Assembly (NCBI RefSeq): GCF_002278135.3
Contig: NZ_CP029425.2
Location: 5,990,001 to 6,054,000, forward strand
Reading direction: 5' to 3'
DNA length: 64,000 bases
Source of the DNA: Bradyrhizobium ottawaense
Lineage (GTDB): Bacteria; Pseudomonadota; Alphaproteobacteria; Rhizobiales; Xanthobacteraceae
Below are positions 51,771 to 62,333 of this stretch, one piece after another. The notes below the pieces were generated by a model. The model searched no databases. It was not told the DNA's origin and was given only the letters and a program-made list of their open reading frames with translations. Each line of letters begins with the position of its first letter. Position 1 is the stretch's first letter. The position numbers and the translations under genes are program-made.

Positions 51771-53366
51771 ATGTCAGTCGGTCGAAGTCTGTTTGCGGCG
51801 ACGCTCGCCGGTACGCTTGCGTTGACGGTCGCGCCGGCGTCGAGCCAGACGCTGCGTTATGCCAACCAGGGTGACCTGAAATCCCTTGATCCCTATACGC
51901 TGAACGAAAGCACCACCCACGCCCATCTCGGTCACGTCTATCAAGGCCTCACCGCGCGCGACAAGGACCTCAAGATCATTCCGGCGCTGGCGGAAAGCTG
52001 GGAAACTCCGGAGCCGACCCGCTGGCGCTTCCATTTGCGCAAGGGCGTGAAATTCCATAACGGCGATCCCTTCACCGCCGACGACGTCGTGTTCTCCGCC
52101 GATCGCGTCCGCAAGAAGGGGTCCAATATGCAGACCCGCCTTGCGCCCGACGTCAAGGTCGTCAAGGTCGACGACTACACCGTCGACTTCGTCTTGCCAT
52201 CGCCCAATCCCATCCTGCATAACTCGTGGGATGTCTGGTACATCATGGACAAGAAATGGGCCGAGGAGAACAACGTCGTCGATCCGACGCCGGTGGCGGC
52301 GACCACGCCGAGCTACGCCTCGCTCCACGAGAACGGCACCGGTCCGTTCACCATCGAAAGCCATCAGCCCGGCGTGAAGACGGTTTTCAAGGCCAACCCC
52401 AACTACTGGGGCAAGGTCGAGGGTAACCTGAAGGAGATCGTCTTCACCCCGATCGCTTCAGACGCAACCCGCGTCGCTGCGCTGCTCTCGGGCGAAGTCG
52501 ACGTCATCGAGCCGGTGCCGATCCAGGACATCTCCCGCGTCGATTCCAGCCCCAACGCCCAGGTGCTGAAAGGGCCGGAGCTGCGCACCATCTTCATCGG
52601 CTTCGATCAGATGCGCGATGAGCTGCTCTACTCCAACATCAAGGGCAAGAACCCGTTCAAGGACGTCCGCGTCCGCGAAGCCTTCTACAAGGCGATCGAC
52701 ATCGAGCTGATCAAGAAGCGCGTGATGCGCGAGCTGTCGACACCATCGGCGCTGATGATCGCTCCGGAGTTGTTCGTGCTGTCCAAGGAGTTCACGCGGC
52801 CGAAATTCGACCCCGATGGAGCCAAGAACCTCCTGACCGAAGCCGGCTATCCCGATGGCTTCGAGGTCACGATGGATTGTCCGAACGACCGTTACGTCAA
52901 CGACGCCGCGATCTGCCAGGCCGTCGTCGGCATGCTTGCCCGCATCGGCGTCAAGATCAACCTGCTGGCGCAGCCGAAAGCGCAGTACTTCGCCAAGGTG
53001 TTGAAGCAGGGCGGCTACCAGACCTCGTTCTACCTCCTGGGCTGGACGCCGAGCACGATGGACTCCCACAACGTGCTCTATGACATCATGGGCTGCCGCG
53101 ACGACGCGAAATCCTCACGCGGCGAGGCCAATCTCGGCGGCTACTGCAACAAGGAGTTCGACGCCATCACCGACAAGGTGCTGGTCGAAACCGATACTGC
53201 CAAGCGCAACCAGCTGATCAAGCAGGCCTACGAAATCGGCAACAAGGACTGGTCCTACATCCCGCTGCACCAGCAGGCGCTGGCCTGGGGCGTGTCGAAG
53301 AAGGTCAACCTGCCGCAGCGCGCCGACAATCTGGTCATGTTCCATTGGGCGACCAAGAAGGAATAG
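51771..53366 (+). CDS. Oligopeptide/dipeptide-type ABC transporter substrate-binding protein (SBP_bac_5), first copy
   Basis: A 531-aa periplasmic receptor. The signal peptide (MSVGRSLFAATLAGTLALTVAPASS) is followed by TLRYANQGDLKSLDPYTLNE. Mid-protein motifs LRKGVKFHNGDPFTADDVVFSADR and NGTGPFTIESHQPG are typical of DppA/OppA and GsiB types. The ATG at 51771 is preceded by GAGAGGG. A terminator-like hairpin follows the stop codon. It heads a plus-strand operon with two permeases, two ATPases and a gamma-glutamyltransferase. Confidence 0.93.
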   Translation: MSVGRSLFAATLAGTLALTVAPASSQTLRYANQGDLKSLDPYTLNESTTHAHLGHVYQGLTARDKDLKIIPALAESWETPEPTRWRFHLRKGVKFHNGDPFTADDVVFSADRVRKKGSNMQTRLAPDVKVVKVDDYTVDFVLPSPNPILHNSWDVWYIMDKKWAEENNVVDPTPVAATTPSYASLHENGTGPFTIESHQPGVKTVFKANPNYWGKVEGNLKEIVFTPIASDATRVAALLSGEVDVIEPVPIQDISRVDSSPNAQVLKGPELRTIFIGFDQMRDELLYSNIKGKNPFKDVRVREAFYKAIDIELIKKRVMRELSTPSALMIAPELFVLSKEFTRPKFDPDGAKNLLTEAGYPDGFEVTMDCPNDRYVNDAAICQAVVGMLARIGVKINLLAQPKAQYFAKVLKQGGYQTSFYLLGWTPSTMDSHNVLYDIMGCRDDAKSSRGEANLGGYCNKEFDAITDKVLVETDTAKRNQLIKQAYEIGNKDWSYIPLHQQALAWGVSKKVNLPQRADNLVMFHWATKKE

Positions 53367-53381
53367 CACCAGTTGAACACG

Positions 53382-53420
53382 AGGTCCCGGCGGCGTCAGG
53401 CATCCGGGACCTTTCCTTTT
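53382..53420 (+). terminator. Terminator-like hairpin between the first receptor gene and its permease gene
   Basis: AGGTCCCGG (53382-53390) and CCGGGACCT (53404-53412) form a perfect 9-bp stem with a 13-base loop, followed by TTCCTTTT. It lies 16 bases after the receptor stop codon. As an attenuator it would keep receptor levels above transporter levels, a common arrangement. Confidence 0.7.
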
Positions 53421-53470
53421 CCGGCTGACAAAGACGTCGACCGCACGCACACCCAAGGATAGTGGAAGGC

Positions 53471-54451
53471 ATGCTCGCTTTCACTCTTCGCCGCGCCGTT
53501 CAGGCCATCGGCGTCATGTTCGCCGTCGGCATCATCGCCTTCTCGATGTTCCGTTTCGCCGGCGACCCCGTCAATCAGATCGTCTCGATCGACACATCGG
53601 CGGCCGAACGCGAAGCCGTGCGCAAGTCGCTCGGCCTCGACGATCCCGTGCCGGTGCAGTTCGTGCGTTATTTCGCCGACGCCGCGCAATTCAAGTTCGG
53701 CGTCTCCTACCAGTTCCGCCAGCCGGTCTCGACCCTGCTGATGGAACGCATGCCGGCCACGCTGGAACTTGCGATCTGCGCCACCGTGTTTGCAATGGTG
53801 TTCGGCATTCTGATGGGCGTCTATTCGGCGCTGAGGCGCGACACCGTGCTGGCCAAATTATTCCAGGCGGTTTCGCTGATCGGCATCTCATTGCCGACTT
53901 TCCTGATCGGCATTCTCCTGATCTATCTGTTCGCGGTGACATTGGGCTGGTTGCCCTCGTTCGGCCGCGGCGAGGTGGTCAAGCTCGGCTGGTGGAGCAC
54001 GGGTCTGCTCACGCTGTCGGGATTGAAGGCATTGATCATGCCCTCGATCACGCTCGGCCTGTTCCAGATGACCCTGATCATGCGGCTGGTGCGCGCGGAG
54101 ATGCTGGAAGTGCTGCGAACCGACTATATTCGTTTCGCCCGCGCCCGCGGGCTGACCACCCGCGCCATTCATTTCGGCCACGCGCTGAAGAACACGCTCA
54201 TTCCCGTCATCACCGTGGCCGGCCTTCAGTTTGGCTCGGTTATTGCATTTTCGATCATCACCGAAACCGTGTTCCAATGGCCGGGCATGGGACTGCTGTT
54301 CGTGCAGGCCGTGCAAAACGTCGATATCCCGATCATGGCGGCCTATCTGCTGATGGTCTCCCTGATCTTCGTCACCATCAACCTGGTGGTCGACATTCTC
54401 TACACCGTAGTCGATCCGCGCCTGCGCGCGACCGTCGGCCGCGCTACATAA
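53471..54451 (+). CDS. Dipeptide/glutathione-type ABC transporter permease (DppB/GsiC-like), first set
   Basis: A 326-aa inner-membrane permease with MLAFTLRRAVQAIGVMFAVGIIAF at the start. The binding-protein-dependent transport domain has the EAA loop near residue 225 (EVLRTDYIRFARARGLTTRAIHFGHALKN). The periplasmic GDPVNQIVSIDTS loop and the terminal VDILYTVVDPRLRA match DppB-type proteins. ATG 53471 has GGAAGG close by; a GTG at 53462 is an alternative. Confidence 0.92.
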   Translation: MLAFTLRRAVQAIGVMFAVGIIAFSMFRFAGDPVNQIVSIDTSAAEREAVRKSLGLDDPVPVQFVRYFADAAQFKFGVSYQFRQPVSTLLMERMPATLELAICATVFAMVFGILMGVYSALRRDTVLAKLFQAVSLIGISLPTFLIGILLIYLFAVTLGWLPSFGRGEVVKLGWWSTGLLTLSGLKALIMPSITLGLFQMTLIMRLVRAEMLEVLRTDYIRFARARGLTTRAIHFGHALKNTLIPVITVAGLQFGSVIAFSIITETVFQWPGMGLLFVQAVQNVDIPIMAAYLLMVSLIFVTINLVVDILYTVVDPRLRATVGRAT

Positions 54452-54460
54452 GGCCCCTGC

Positions 54461-55432
54461 ATGTCCGACGCCGTCGCCTCCAATTCCGATAAGCAGAGCG
54501 CGCCGCCCGCGCATGCCGGTCGCAGCTGGCTCAGCCGCGCCCTCGACAGCGACATCTTCTACTCGTTCCGCCGCTCCAAGCTGACCATGGTGGCGGCGGC
54601 CATTACCGTGCTGCTCTTCCTGCTCGCGATCTTTGCATCGGCGCTCGCGGTGCAGAACCCGTTCGATCCGGCGCAGCTCCAGTTGATGAACTCGCGCATC
54701 TCGCCGCTCTGGACCGCCGACGGCCAAAGCCCGTTCCTGCTCGGCACCGACGAGCAGGGCCGCGACGTGTTCTCCGCCATCCTCTACGGGATGCGCATCT
54801 CGCTCGCCGTCGGCGTGGCCGGCGTGATCTTCGCCGGCGCGCTCGGTATCGCGCTCGGCCTGATCGCCGGCTATTTCGGCGGCGCGGTCGATGGCGTGAT
54901 CATGCGGATCGCCGACGTGCAACTGACCTTTCCCGCCATTCTGATCGCGCTGCTGGTCAATGGCATTGCGAAATCGATCCTCGGCAACCGTCTGGATGCC
55001 ACCAGCATGCTGGTGGTGCTGGTGATCTCGATCGGCCTCAGTTTCTGGGTCGGGTATGCAAGGACGGTGCGCGGCTCCGTGATGGTCGAGAAGAACAAGG
55101 ACTACGTGGCCGCCGCGCAGCTGATCGGCCTGCCCGCGCCAAAGATCATGCTGCGGCACGTGCTGCCGAACACGATGGGCCCGATCCTGGTCATCGCCAC
55201 CATCAACCTCGCACTGGCCATCATCACCGAGGCAACGCTGTCCTTCCTCGGCGTCGGCCTGCCCGACACCATGCCCTCGCTCGGCACGCTGATCCGCATC
55301 GGCAACAATTATCTGTTCGCGGGCGAATGGTGGATTGTCGCTTTCCCCGGCCTCGCGCTGGCCGGCTTGATCCTGTCGATCAACCTGCTCGGCGACTGGC
55401 TGCGCGACGCGCTCAACCCGAAGCTCCGATGA
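54461..55432 (+). CDS. Dipeptide/glutathione-type ABC transporter permease (DppC/GsiD-like), first set
   Basis: A 323-aa permease, 9 bases after the DppB-type gene. The N-terminal OppC domain has FRRSKLTMVAAAITVLLFLLAIFA. The periplasmic HFLGTDEQGRD-like stretch (LLGTDEQGRDVFSAILYG, near residue 85) and the EAA loop with LIGLPAPKIMLRHVLPN follow. It pairs with the DppB-type gene to form the channel. Confidence 0.93.
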   Translation: MSDAVASNSDKQSAPPAHAGRSWLSRALDSDIFYSFRRSKLTMVAAAITVLLFLLAIFASALAVQNPFDPAQLQLMNSRISPLWTADGQSPFLLGTDEQGRDVFSAILYGMRISLAVGVAGVIFAGALGIALGLIAGYFGGAVDGVIMRIADVQLTFPAILIALLVNGIAKSILGNRLDATSMLVVLVISIGLSFWVGYARTVRGSVMVEKNKDYVAAAQLIGLPAPKIMLRHVLPNTMGPILVIATINLALAIITEATLSFLGVGLPDTMPSLGTLIRIGNNYLFAGEWWIVAFPGLALAGLILSINLLGDWLRDALNPKLR

Positions 55433-55460
55433 GCAAAACTTCGATAAGAGCGCCTCACCC

Positions 55461-56447
55461 ATGACCGAGCCCATCCTCTCCGTTCGCAACCTTCAGGTGG
55501 AGTTCGCCTCCCGCCGCGGCACGCTGCGCGCCATCGACGGCGTCTCCTTCGACATCGCCAAGGGCGAGGTGCTGGGCGTGGTCGGCGAATCCGGCGCCGG
55601 AAAATCCGTGACCGGCCTCGCCGTGATCGGCCTGATCGACCCGCCCGGCCGGATCGCGGGCGGCGAGGTTCGCCTGGCCGGCCTGCGCATCGACAATTTG
55701 CCGCCGGAGGAGATGCGCCGCATCCGTGGCAAACGGATCGGCATGATCTTCCAGGACCCCCTCACCTCGCTCAATCCACTCTACCGGGTCGGTGACCAGA
55801 TCATCGAGACGATCCGAACCCACCTGAACCTGTCCGAGACGGCCGCCCGCCGCCGCGCCATCGACCTGCTTGCCGAGGTCGGCATTCCCGCGCCGGAAAA
55901 GCGCATCGACGGCTACCCGCACGAATTCTCCGGCGGCATGCGCCAGCGCGTCGTGATTGCGCTGGCGATCTGCGCCGAGCCCGAGCTGATCATCGCGGAC
56001 GAGCCGACCACCGCGCTCGACGTCTCCGTGCAGGCGCAGATCATCTCGCTGATCAAGCGGCTCGGACGCGACCACGGCACCGCCGTGATGCTGGTGACGC
56101 ACGACATGGGCGTGATCGCGGAGACCTCCGACCGGGTCGCCGTGATGTATGCCGGCCGTGTCGCCGAGATCGGTCCGGTGCAGGATGTCGTCAGAAACCC
56201 GCTGCATCCCTATGCCAAGGGCTTGATGGGCGCGATCCCGACGCTGGCCGGCGACGACAAGCGTCTCATGCAGATTCCCGGCTCGATGCCGCGGCTGTCG
56301 GCGATCCCGCGCGGCTGCTCGTTCAACCCGCGCTGCGCCTTCGCGTTCGACCGCTGTCGTGTTGATCGACCGGAGCCGCTGCCGCGCGGTGCGCAATCGG
56401 TCGCCTGCCATCTCTATGACAGCGTGCCGGCGGAGAGCGCGGCATGA
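55461..56447 (+). CDS. Dipeptide-type ABC transporter ATP-binding protein (DppD-like), first set
   Basis: A 328-aa ATPase. Walker A is GESGAGKSVT (residues about 43-52), the signature is FSGGMRQRVVIALA and Walker B is LIIADEPTTALD. The C-terminal oligopeptide-transporter extension has the CSFNPRCAFAFDRC cysteine cluster, which in DppD/GsiA proteins may hold an Fe-S cluster. It is followed by a 4-base overlap with the DppF-like gene. Confidence 0.94.
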   Translation: MTEPILSVRNLQVEFASRRGTLRAIDGVSFDIAKGEVLGVVGESGAGKSVTGLAVIGLIDPPGRIAGGEVRLAGLRIDNLPPEEMRRIRGKRIGMIFQDPLTSLNPLYRVGDQIIETIRTHLNLSETAARRRAIDLLAEVGIPAPEKRIDGYPHEFSGGMRQRVVIALAICAEPELIIADEPTTALDVSVQAQIISLIKRLGRDHGTAVMLVTHDMGVIAETSDRVAVMYAGRVAEIGPVQDVVRNPLHPYAKGLMGAIPTLAGDDKRLMQIPGSMPRLSAIPRGCSFNPRCAFAFDRCRVDRPEPLPRGAQSVACHLYDSVPAESAA

Positions 56448-57433
56448 GCGCTTCCTTCGTCCAGGCCACAAATCTGCGCCGGGTGTTCGACGTCTCGAAA
56501 CCCTGGCTCAACCGCATGCTCGAAGGCGGGCATCTCGAATATCTCAAGGCGGTCGATCACGTCACCTTCGACATCAGGAAGGGCGAGACGTTTGCGCTGG
56601 TCGGCGAGTCCGGCTCGGGCAAGACCACGGTGGCGCGGATGGTCGTGGGACTGCTGCCGCCGAGCTCCGGCGATGTCTTGATCGACGGCGTCTCGATGAC
56701 GGATCCGCGGCAGGCGCCGGCGCGCAGGAAGCTGCGCCGCCGCATCCAGATGATCTTCCAGGACCCCTATGCGAGCCTGAACCCGCGCTTTCGCGTCGAT
56801 GCCATCATCTCCGAGCCGATCCGCGCCTTCGACCTGATCCAGGGCGAGCGCGACATCCAGGCCCGCGTCGGCGAGCTGCTCAGCCTGGTCGGCCTGCATC
56901 CCGACGACCGGCTGAAGTTTCCGCACGAGTTCTCCGGCGGCCAGCGCCAGCGCATCGCGATCGCCCGGGCGCTCGCATCGGACGCCGAGTTCATCGTCTG
57001 CGACGAGCCGACTTCGGCGCTCGACGTCTCGGTGCAGGCGCAGATCCTGAACCTGATGCGCGACCTCCAGGACAAGTTCGGCCTGACCTACATGTTCATC
57101 AGCCACAACCTCGCCGTGGTCCGCCACATGGCGAGCCGCGTCGGCGTGATGTATCTCGGCCGCATCGTCGAGATCGCTGAAGGCAAGGAGTTGTTCGCAC
57201 GTCCCCGCATGCCCTACACCAAGATGCTGCTGGGCGCCGTGCCTGATCTTGCCATGAGCGGCCGCCAGCGCATTCCGGTGAAGGGCGAGATCCCGAACCC
57301 GATCAATCCGCCGCCCGGCTGCGCCTTCAATCCGCGCTGCCCGCTGGCGTTCGATCTCTGCCGCAAGGAAACGCCGGAACTGATCGACGGCGTCGCCTGC
57401 CACGCCGTCAACACCGCGCCGGTCCCGGCGTGA
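56444..57433 (+). CDS. Dipeptide-type ABC transporter ATP-binding protein (DppF-like), first set
   Basis: A 329-aa second ATPase. Walker A GESGSGKTTVA, signature [14 protein letters not shown], Walker B FIVCDEPTSALD and the C-terminal CAFNPRCPLAFDLC cysteine motif are intact. It overlaps the DppD-like gene by 4 bases (ATGA). A 81-base spacer precedes the gamma-glutamyltransferase gene, with no terminator seen. Confidence 0.94.
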   Translation: MSASFVQATNLRRVFDVSKPWLNRMLEGGHLEYLKAVDHVTFDIRKGETFALVGESGSGKTTVARMVVGLLPPSSGDVLIDGVSMTDPRQAPARRKLRRRIQMIFQDPYASLNPRFRVDAIISEPIRAFDLIQGERDIQARVGELLSLVGLHPDDRLKFPHEFSGGQRQRIAIARALASDAEFIVCDEPTSALDVSVQAQILNLMRDLQDKFGLTYMFISHNLAVVRHMASRVGVMYLGRIVEIAEGKELFARPRMPYTKMLLGAVPDLAMSGRQRIPVKGEIPNPINPPPGCAFNPRCPLAFDLCRKETPELIDGVACHAVNTAPVPA

Positions 57434-57514
57434 CGCGCGCGTGCCATGCCGGCAGCGCATTGGCGGCGCGACATCGCCTGTGATCAATTGCGCGCGCCGC
57501 AAATGAGGTAATCC

Positions 57515-59320
57515 ATGGCCAGCATCGTCAATCCCGATCCGTTCACGACCCGCCCCGAGATCGAAGGCACGTTCGGGGTCGTCGCCACTACGCACTGGAT
57601 CGCGACCGCCGTCGGCATGGCCATCCTGGAAAAGGGCGGCAACGCCTTCGACGCCGGCGTCGCTACCGCCTTCACGCTCCAGGTGGTCGAGCCGCATCTG
57701 AACGGCCCCGGCGGCGATGTCCCCATCATCGTCCACGACGTGAAGCGCGGCCGCACCGAGGTGATCTGCGGCCAGGGCCCGGCACCGGCACGCGCCACCA
57801 TCGCGCATTACAAGAGCGAAGGCCTCGACATGGTGCCCGGCACCGGCCTGCTCGCGGCCTGCGTCGCCGGCACCTTCGAATCCTGGATGATGTTGCTGCG
57901 CGATTACGGCACGATGCGCGTGCGCGACGTGCTGGAACCCGCGATCGCCTATGCCCGCGACGGCTATCCGCTGGTCGAGCGCGCCTGCGCCACGATCCAG
58001 ACCGTCGAGCAATTATTCCGCAAGCACTGGCCGACCTCCGCCGCGGTCTATCTCCCCAACGGCGAGGTGCCGAAGCCCGGCACACTATTTACCAACGAGA
58101 CGCTGGCCGCGACCTACGCACGGATTCTCAGCGAAGCCGAGAGCGGCGGCGGTGGCCGCGACGCCGAGATCGAGCGCGCGCGCAAAGCCTGGTCGCAAGG
58201 CTTCGTCGCGGAAGCCATCGACAAATTCTGCCGCACCCAGGAGGTGATGGACGTCAGCGGCTCGCCGCATCGCGGCGTGCTTTCCGCCGACGACATGGCG
58301 CGCTGGCAGCCGACGGTCGAGGCGCCGCTCACCTACGACTATGGCCGCTACACCGTCTGCAAGGCCGGCGTCTGGAGCCAGGGTCCGGTGACGCTGCAAC
58401 AGCTCGCACTGCTGAAGGGCTTTGCCCTCGACGGGCTCGACCCGACCGGGCCTGAGTTCATCCATCTCCAGATCGAATGCGCAAAACTCGCCTTTGCCGA
58501 CCGCGAGAAATTCTACGGCGATCCCAAGTTCAGCGAGATCCCGATTACGACGCTGCTATCGGACGCCTATAACGACGAACGTCGTAAGCTAATTACCGAG
58601 AAGGCCTCGCTCGATCTCCGGCCCGGCGCGATCGAGGGCTTTGGCGGCGTCGTCAAGCTGCGCCGCGCTGAAGGCCAGCGCGAGGCCGTTGGCGCGCTAG
58701 GCGCCGGTGAACCAACCGTGGGGCGCTTCGGCGAGGTGCGCGGCGACACCGTGCATTTCGACATCATCGACAAAGCTGGCAACATGGTGTCTTCGACGCC
58801 GTCGGGCGGCTGGCTGCAATCCTCGCCCATCATTCCCGAGCTCGGCTTCTGTCTCGGCAGCCGCGCCCAGATGTTCGATTTGGAGGAGAACCAACCCGGT
58901 TCGCTCGCACCGGGCAAGCGGCCGCGCACAACGCTGTCGCCGACCATGGCGCTGCGCGACGGCGAGCCTTACCTCGCCTGGGGTTCGCCCGGCGGCGACC
59001 AGCAGGACCAGTGGATCACCCAATTCTTCCTACGCCACGTCCATTGCAATCTCAATCTCCAGGAAGCGATCGACGCGCCGGCCTGGCATTCCGAGCATTT
59101 CCCGATCTCGTTCTGGCCGCGTACCGCGCGCCCCGGCGTGCTCGTGGTGGAAAATCGCGTACCCAAGGCGACGATCGAGAACCTTCGTGAGCGCGGGCAT
59201 ATCGTGGAAGTCGGTCCCGACTGGTCCGAAGGCCGGCTCACCGCAGCCTCGCGCGTGGGTCGGCGCCGGCGCGCCGCCGCCAATCCGCGCGGCATGCAAG
59301 GTTACGCCGCGGGACGCTGA
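57515..59320 (+). CDS. Gamma-glutamyltransferase family protein without a signal peptide
   Basis: A 601-aa Ntn-hydrolase of the GGT family. The large-subunit region carries HLNGPGGDVP and, near the processing site, GDTVHFDIIDKAGNMVSSTPSGG, where Thr412 aligns with the self-cleaving nucleophile of GGT. GLNPTLSPTMALRDG-like and AWGSPGGDQQDQW stretches further support the family. Classical GGTs are periplasmic with a signal peptide; this one has none, so it should act in the cytoplasm on imported gamma-glutamyl compounds. It lies between ABC importer genes, as GGT would if it processed their cargo. Confidence 0.88.
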   Translation: MASIVNPDPFTTRPEIEGTFGVVATTHWIATAVGMAILEKGGNAFDAGVATAFTLQVVEPHLNGPGGDVPIIVHDVKRGRTEVICGQGPAPARATIAHYKSEGLDMVPGTGLLAACVAGTFESWMMLLRDYGTMRVRDVLEPAIAYARDGYPLVERACATIQTVEQLFRKHWPTSAAVYLPNGEVPKPGTLFTNETLAATYARILSEAESGGGGRDAEIERARKAWSQGFVAEAIDKFCRTQEVMDVSGSPHRGVLSADDMARWQPTVEAPLTYDYGRYTVCKAGVWSQGPVTLQQLALLKGFALDGLDPTGPEFIHLQIECAKLAFADREKFYGDPKFSEIPITTLLSDAYNDERRKLITEKASLDLRPGAIEGFGGVVKLRRAEGQREAVGALGAGEPTVGRFGEVRGDTVHFDIIDKAGNMVSSTPSGGWLQSSPIIPELGFCLGSRAQMFDLEENQPGSLAPGKRPRTTLSPTMALRDGEPYLAWGSPGGDQQDQWITQFFLRHVHCNLNLQEAIDAPAWHSEHFPISFWPRTARPGVLVVENRVPKATIENLRERGHIVEVGPDWSEGRLTAASRVGRRRRAAANPRGMQGYAAGR

Positions 59321-59329
59321 AGGCAGCAC

Positions 59330-60036
59330 ATGACCTGGTCGATCATCGCGCGAGACCCTTTCACCGGCCAGTTCGGCATCGCTGTTGCGACACGTTTTTT
59401 CGCCGTCGGCGCACGCGTGCCGTATATTGCCGCCGGCGTCGGCGCCATCGCGACGCAGGCCTTCGTCAATCCCTATTACGGCATCGACGGCGTCAAGCTG
59501 TTGCGGGAAGGCCTCAATGCGCGCGACGTGCTGGCCGCGCTACTCGCGACCGACGATGGCCGCGAGAGCCGTCAGATCCACATCATGGATGCGAGCGGCG
59601 AGATCGCCGCACATACCGGGCGCGACTGCGTCGACTGGTGCGGGCACATCGCAGGCAGCGGCTTTTCCATCGCCGGCAACATGCTGGCCGGCGCCGACGT
59701 GCTCGACGAGACCGCAAAGACCTATATCGCCAACGACAGCCTGCCCTTCCCGCGCCGCCTGCTCGCCGCGATGCGCGCCGGGGAAGCCGCCGGCGGCGAC
59801 AAGCGCGGCAAGCAGTCTGCCGCGCTGTTGATTCACGGCGAGGAGGAATGGCCGGCGCTGGACATTCGCGCCGACGACCATCCCGATCCGCTCGGCGAAC
59901 TCGAGCGACTCGAACACGTCAGCCACGAGCTCTGGGTGCATTTTCGCGATTCCATGCCGACGCGACGGAACCCGGCCGGCAATACCGACCGCGGCGTCAT
60001 CGACGCCAGCATCCAAGCAGCGCGTGCAAGGCAATC

Positions 60037-60040
<4 letters not shown>
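59330..60040 (+). CDS. DUF1028-family Ntn-hydrolase-like protein
   Basis: A 236-aa protein of the uncharacterised PF06267 (DUF1028) family. The N-terminus MTWSIIARDPFTGQFGIAVATRFFAVGARVPYI and the IATQAFVNPYYGIDGV segment are hallmarks. The family has an Ntn-hydrolase-type fold, so an N-terminal residue may act as nucleophile after processing. It starts 9 bases after the GGT gene and overlaps the next ATPase gene by 4 bases. Its neighbours imply a role in peptide or gamma-glutamyl compound breakdown. The reaction is unknown. Confidence 0.85.
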
Positions 60041-61026
<986 letters not shown>

Positions 61027-61045
61027 TGGCCACGTTCTCTCTTCC

Positions 61046-61175
61046 CGTTCCCCGGGGGCAGCGCAGCACAAGCGCAGCGCGGTGGTGCGCTGCTGAACCG
61101 GGGCCCATGTGGCGGCAGACTGGCTCCCGGTTCAGCGTCGCAACACTTCGCGTTGCGCCGCGCCCGGGACACGAG
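61046..61175. repeat. Palindromic intergenic repeat, family C copy 3
   Basis: GTTCCCCGGG (61047-61056) with flanking GC-rich arms pairs with CCCGGGACAC near 61163-61172. Internal GCGCAGCACAAGCGCAGCGC and AACCGGGGCC / GGCTCCCGGTT-type arms extend the fold. It lies inside an operon, between the two ATPase genes of the second importer. Confidence 0.82.
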
Positions 61176-61201
61176 ACTGAGTTTCGTCGGGATCACGAAC
61201 G

Positions 61202-62311
<1,110 letters not shown>

Positions 62312-62333
62312 CCGAAGCAATGGGGACTGTCCG

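Noticed and set aside
53888..58012. Two minus-strand frames of over 530 codons in the peptide-importer operon
   Set aside because: They lie opposite DppB/C/D/F-type genes with full motifs and read as composition shadows.
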